Shown here: positions 61,157 to 64,000 of the stretch, in pieces
How the letters are laid out: each line of letters starts with the position of its first letter
Position numbering within the stretch: position 1 is the first letter of the stretch
NCBI GenBank assembly: GCA_029261595.1
Contig: JAJDAZ010000002.1
Span: 106,174 to 170,173 of the forward strand
DNA from: Nitrospinaceae bacterium
GTDB lineage: Bacteria; Nitrospinota; Nitrospinia; Nitrospinales; VA-1
Length of the DNA: 64,000 nt
Direction: 5' to 3'
The notes under the pieces: model-generated
Database searches by the model: none
What the model saw: the letters and a program-made list of their open reading frames with translations, nothing else
What the model was told of the DNA's origin: nothing
Position numbers and translations under genes: made by a program

Positions 61157-62884
61157 ATGAATATTAGCTTAATCAAAAGACTGTTTTATAATATTCGCCC
61201 CTATTTTGGGAGGTTGACTCTGGCCATTTGTTTCTCTGTTATCGTGGGGGCCATTTCGACTTCTCCGGTTCCCCTGATTCAAAAAACATTCGATGAAATC
61301 TTTGTGGAAAAAGATTTCTTAATGTTGAAGATTATTCCACTGGCTCTGATCGGATTATTCTTCATTAAAGGGGTGCTGCTTTACACTCAGAACCTGATTG
61401 TATTCTGGATCTCGTGGGATCTCGTTGTTTCCTTCCGACAAAAACTATTCGATCATATTCACAGTCTGCCATTTAGTTTTTTTGAAGATATGGAAATTGG
61501 ACAATTGATTTCCCGGGTAACCGGTGATGTCGCCGTCATGCAATCCACGGTGACCCGTCTTTTAAAGGAATTTATCCAGAATGGAGTCATGTTGGTGGGG
61601 CTTCTTGGCTGGGTGTTTTATTTGAATTGGAGATGGGCGCTGATGGCGTTTATTATTTTTCCAATTATTATCTTACCGATTGCCAATATAGGAAGAAAGC
61701 TAAAACGGCTCAGCCACAAAGGGCAGGAAGTGATGGCGGATTTGTGTTCCACCGTGGTGGAGTCTTTTTCCGGTATCAAAGTGGTCCGGGCATTTGGGCT
61801 TGAGCCGAATGAGAAGAAAAAATTTTCAGATCTGAACCAAACGCATCTCAAGATAATGAAAAAGAACGTCAAATATATCGAGATCATTTCTCCTGTAATG
61901 GAATTTCTCAGCGTGATCAGTGCGGCGATTATTCTCTGGCATGGCGGAGGAAAGGTGATGACGGGTGAGGTGAGCCAGGGAACATTCATCGCCTTCATAG
62001 TTGCTCTTTTTATGATTTACGGACCTTTGCGGGTTTTGATTAAGAATTATGGCAGCTTGCAAATTGCCCTTGCTGGTGCTGAAAGGGTGTTCTCAATTCT
62101 CGATATGGATAAAGAAAAGGTCAGGGAAGGGGATAAAGAACTCATAAAATTCAATGATTGCATTGAGTTTCGAGATGTGTCTTTCTCGTACCCTTCTAGG
62201 AAAGGTGTTGTACTGAATCGCATCAACCTTTCCGTGAAGAAGGGCGAAGTGCTCGCCATTGTTGGTATGAGCGGGGCCGGTAAAACAACTCTGGTGGATC
62301 TGCTATTCAGATTTCATGATGCAAGTGAGGGCGGCATCTTCATTGATGGGTTGGATATTCACGAATATCGTTTGAAAAGTCTTCGCGCAAATTTGGCGTT
62401 GGTCACCCAGGAAACATTTTTATTCGACGATACAATTTGGAATAACATTGCTTTTGGAAAAGAAGGCGCGCTTGAAGAAGAAATCATGGAAGCCGCCCGG
62501 GCCGCTCATGTGGACTTCTTTGTCCTGGAAATGGAACATGGATACGAGACGAAGATCGGGGAACGCGGTGTTAAATTGTCTGGAGGCCAAAAGCAGCGGA
62601 TTGCGATCGCTCGAGCGATTTTGAGAAACGCGCCGATACTGGTTCTGGATGAGGCCACCTCATCATTGGATTCGACATCCGAAAAGATCGTCCAGGATGC
62701 CTTGCATAATTTAATGGAAAATCGCACCACATTTGTGATTGCCCACCGCCTCTCCACCGTGAAAAATGCTGATCGGATTATTGTTCTCGATAAGGGAGAA
62801 ATCGTTGAATCGGGAACGCACGAATCTTTGCTCGTCGATAGCAAATTGTATCTAAAGTATTATGAAATGCAGTTTGCAAAATGA
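61157..62884 (+). CDS. msbA: MsbA-type lipid A/LPS ABC exporter
   Basis: 575 residues, a half-transporter with six membrane helices (about 1-320) and one ATPase domain: Walker A GMSGAGKTT (about 369-377), Q loop LVTQETFLFDDTIWNNIAFG, signature LSGGQKQRIAIARA, Walker B ILVLDEATSSLD and H-loop IAHRLSTV. As a homodimer it flips lipid A-core from the inner to the outer leaflet of the inner membrane. The glycosyltransferase neighbours fit. The 230-base A/T-rich gap before it shows no gene and probably carries the promoter. Other type I exporters of this subfamily cannot be fully excluded. Confidence 0.88.
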   Translation: MNISLIKRLFYNIRPYFGRLTLAICFSVIVGAISTSPVPLIQKTFDEIFVEKDFLMLKIIPLALIGLFFIKGVLLYTQNLIVFWISWDLVVSFRQKLFDHIHSLPFSFFEDMEIGQLISRVTGDVAVMQSTVTRLLKEFIQNGVMLVGLLGWVFYLNWRWALMAFIIFPIIILPIANIGRKLKRLSHKGQEVMADLCSTVVESFSGIKVVRAFGLEPNEKKKFSDLNQTHLKIMKKNVKYIEIISPVMEFLSVISAAIILWHGGGKVMTGEVSQGTFIAFIVALFMIYGPLRVLIKNYGSLQIALAGAERVFSILDMDKEKVREGDKELIKFNDCIEFRDVSFSYPSRKGVVLNRINLSVKKGEVLAIVGMSGAGKTTLVDLLFRFHDASEGGIFIDGLDIHEYRLKSLRANLALVTQETFLFDDTIWNNIAFGKEGALEEEIMEAARAAHVDFFVLEMEHGYETKIGERGVKLSGGQKQRIAIARAILRNAPILVLDEATSSLDSTSEKIVQDALHNLMENRTTFVIAHRLSTVKNADRIIVLDKGEIVESGTHESLLVDSKLYLKYYEMQFAK

Positions 62885-62910
62885 TCATTCTAGGAATGTA
62901 TATAGCTGTC

Positions 62911-62933
62911 GCCTAAAGGATTAAACTTTAGGC
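62911..62933. terminator. Hairpin between convergent genes
   Basis: GCCTAAAG (62911-62918), a 7-base loop, and CTTTAGGC (62926-62933) form an 8-base-pair stem that includes the stop codon of the GT2 gene, 26 bases after the msbA stop. No long T-run follows on either strand, so termination is only a possibility. Confidence 0.35.
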
Positions 62934-64000
62934 AAGAGGTTTACAAACTCTAGAATATTATTTGGGAGAGGATTTGAGGAAAGTGTTCTCCTTAAAACTC
63001 GTGAACTCCTCTCAAGATATTTTTTTTTAACGCTTAAGACATAGTGGGCAAACGAATAGTATATAAGAATCGAAATATGAAATGGATGATATTGCCTTAT
63101 TCTTTTGCGGTCTTTGATAATATCAAAAATGGTTCGCCCCATTTTTTTTCTATATATCCCCCACATTGCGCTGTAGTTGAAATCGATTTTGTTATAATAT
63201 TCTGGGAATAGCCTCATGGCGACAAGAATCGCATCCACGCAAACTTCCATGCTCATTGGGAGCGGGCTTAAGGTTGGATCGCATTTATAACCGCCATATT
63301 CTTTGAAAAATTTTTCAAAAACCTCTTGGCTCCCGCCACTATTAGCTTTTGGGGAGTGCCCACAAGCCGTTACACATCTTCCCACATTGATGACTCCGTT
63401 GTTGGTGAAAACCGGCAGAGCAAAAGATAGGAAATAGTCTGGAGCCACAGAATGAAAAATCTTTCCTGTGGTTTTCTTAATTTTATCTAGAATAGTTTTG
63501 GACACTGCTGCATGGTAAACCGTTGGAAGTTCTTTTACATCATTGGCCCCCCAACGAATTGAACTTCGAACCATTTCCTCTAAGTCAACGGAGAAGGGTT
63601 TTTTTCTGACAGCTGTAAAGTTTATTTCAGCGATTCTCTCATTATTGGGCCAAGTGTATCTAGGCTTATCCCAAAAATAAATATTGGCAGGATGTTTTTC
63701 GATAAAATTTTCGATAAAATCAATCCCTCCCGGGAGTGCTCCATCATCATCTCCAATGATAATTATATATTCTCCACGGGCCTTTTCACAGGCAAAATCC
63801 CAGTTGGTGCACATCGGAACACGAGCTCCGGTATTGAAATATTTGATTCTAGGATCATTAAAACTATCAACGATTTTTTTCGTATCATCCTGACTGAAGT
63901 TGTCGCTGATAACTATTTCGTAATTCTGACTTTTTTGATTCAACGCCGTTTGCAGGGTATATTTGAGTGTGTCACATCTTTCCCGGGTTGGGATTACAAG
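62921..64000 (-). CDS. GT2-family glycosyltransferase, 5' end outside the window
   Basis: At least 359 residues. The frame is open to the window end, where the first beta strand of a GT-A fold is already visible (LVIPTRERCDTLKYTLQTAL), so the true start lies a few codons beyond 64000; the TTG at 63943 is an internal codon. The donor site has IVISDNFSQDDT and the metal motif IGDDDGALPGG. The C-terminal half (from about residue 220) is helical and variable, as in surface-polysaccharide transferases. Acceptor unknown. It converges with msbA. Confidence 0.88.
   Translation of the reverse strand, partial: LVIPTRERCDTLKYTLQTALNQKSQNYEIVISDNFSQDDTKKIVDSFNDPRIKYFNTGARVPMCTNWDFACEKARGEYIIIIGDDDGALPGGIDFIENFIEKHPANIYFWDKPRYTWPNNERIAEINFTAVRKKPFSVDLEEMVRSSIRWGANDVKELPTVYHAAVSKTILDKIKKTTGKIFHSVAPDYFLSFALPVFTNNGVINVGRCVTACGHSPKANSGGSQEVFEKFFKEYGGYKCDPTLSPLPMSMEVCVDAILVAMRLFPEYYNKIDFNYSAMWGIYRKKMGRTIFDIIKDRKRIRQYHPFHISILIYYSFAHYVLSVKKKYLERSSRVLRRTLSSNPLPNNILEFVNLLPKV

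Overview
The window comes from a diderm (Gram-negative) bacterium with roughly half G+C by eye. It encodes an outer-membrane secretin, lipoproteins, a beta-barrel protein, heptosyltransferases and an MsbA-type lipid exporter, which together imply an LPS-bearing outer membrane. It also encodes flagellar basal-body genes and a large c-di-GMP toolkit. The mix of a SUMF1-like/CcdA fusion, AMIN-TPR and GspB-like proteins, tandem HD-GYP genes and sigma-54 flagellar control suggests a Nitrospinota-like or deltaproteobacterial lineage. That placement is inference; there is no rRNA or other decisive marker in the window.

Layout. (1) 1-1543: a repeat-built protein cut by the window edge, translationally coupled to a DUF5069 protein. 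(2) 1574-9527, all minus strand: a lipoprotein; a redox block (SUMF1-like/CcdA fusion, TlpA-type thioredoxin, NifU-type scaffold, two ferredoxins, a JAMM protease, a zinc-ribbon protein); MreB with a GAF-GAF-degenerate GGDEF protein; and a PilZ protein. (3) 9795-10213: tRNA-Val(UAC) and tRNA-Asp(GUC) with hairpins and a terminator. (4) 10237-19695: mixed metabolic and membrane genes, including a pentapeptide-repeat membrane protein, a TrpD-like protein lacking the phosphoribosyltransferase motif, two radical-SAM proteins, a CDP-alcohol phosphatidyltransferase, a Lon-N protein, and a three-gene set of ATP-grasp-like protein, glutaredoxin and KamA. (5) 19933-26141: secretin, ExeA-like ATPase with a SPOR domain, a GspB/MshN-like TPR protein and a DUF502 membrane protein.

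(6) 26181-35455, minus strand: FlrB/FlrC-like two-component genes followed by flgC-fliF-fliG-fliH-fliI-fliJ-motE. A near-consensus sigma-54 promoter lies in front of flgC, and an almost identical one lies in front of the AMIN-TPR gene at 35811-38381, so both are probably FlrC-type targets. (7) 38683-43872: a catalytically intact GGDEF protein overlapping an HDOD gene, then three tandem paralogous HD-GYP genes. Two of these carry matching sigma-70 promoters whose -35 box sits inside a perfect inverted repeat. (8) 44058-48268: an M20-like peptidase, a beta-barrel plus lipoprotein pair, and a small unknown gene. (9) 48298-64000: a surface-glycan region with three GT39 membrane transferases (one carrying a C-terminal DUF2993/LmeA-like domain), several GT4 and GT9 transferases, a zinc-ribbon methyltransferase, MsbA and a GT2 gene that runs off the end.

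Main themes are c-di-GMP signalling joined to motility, and envelope and glycan assembly. No insertion sequence, prophage or CRISPR array is visible. Short dispersed repeats and palindromes occur between genes. The strongest candidates for new biology are the paired sigma-54 promoters, the HD-GYP promoter box, the SUMF1-like/CcdA fusion, the ATP-grasp/glutaredoxin/KamA set and the GT39-LmeA-like fusion.
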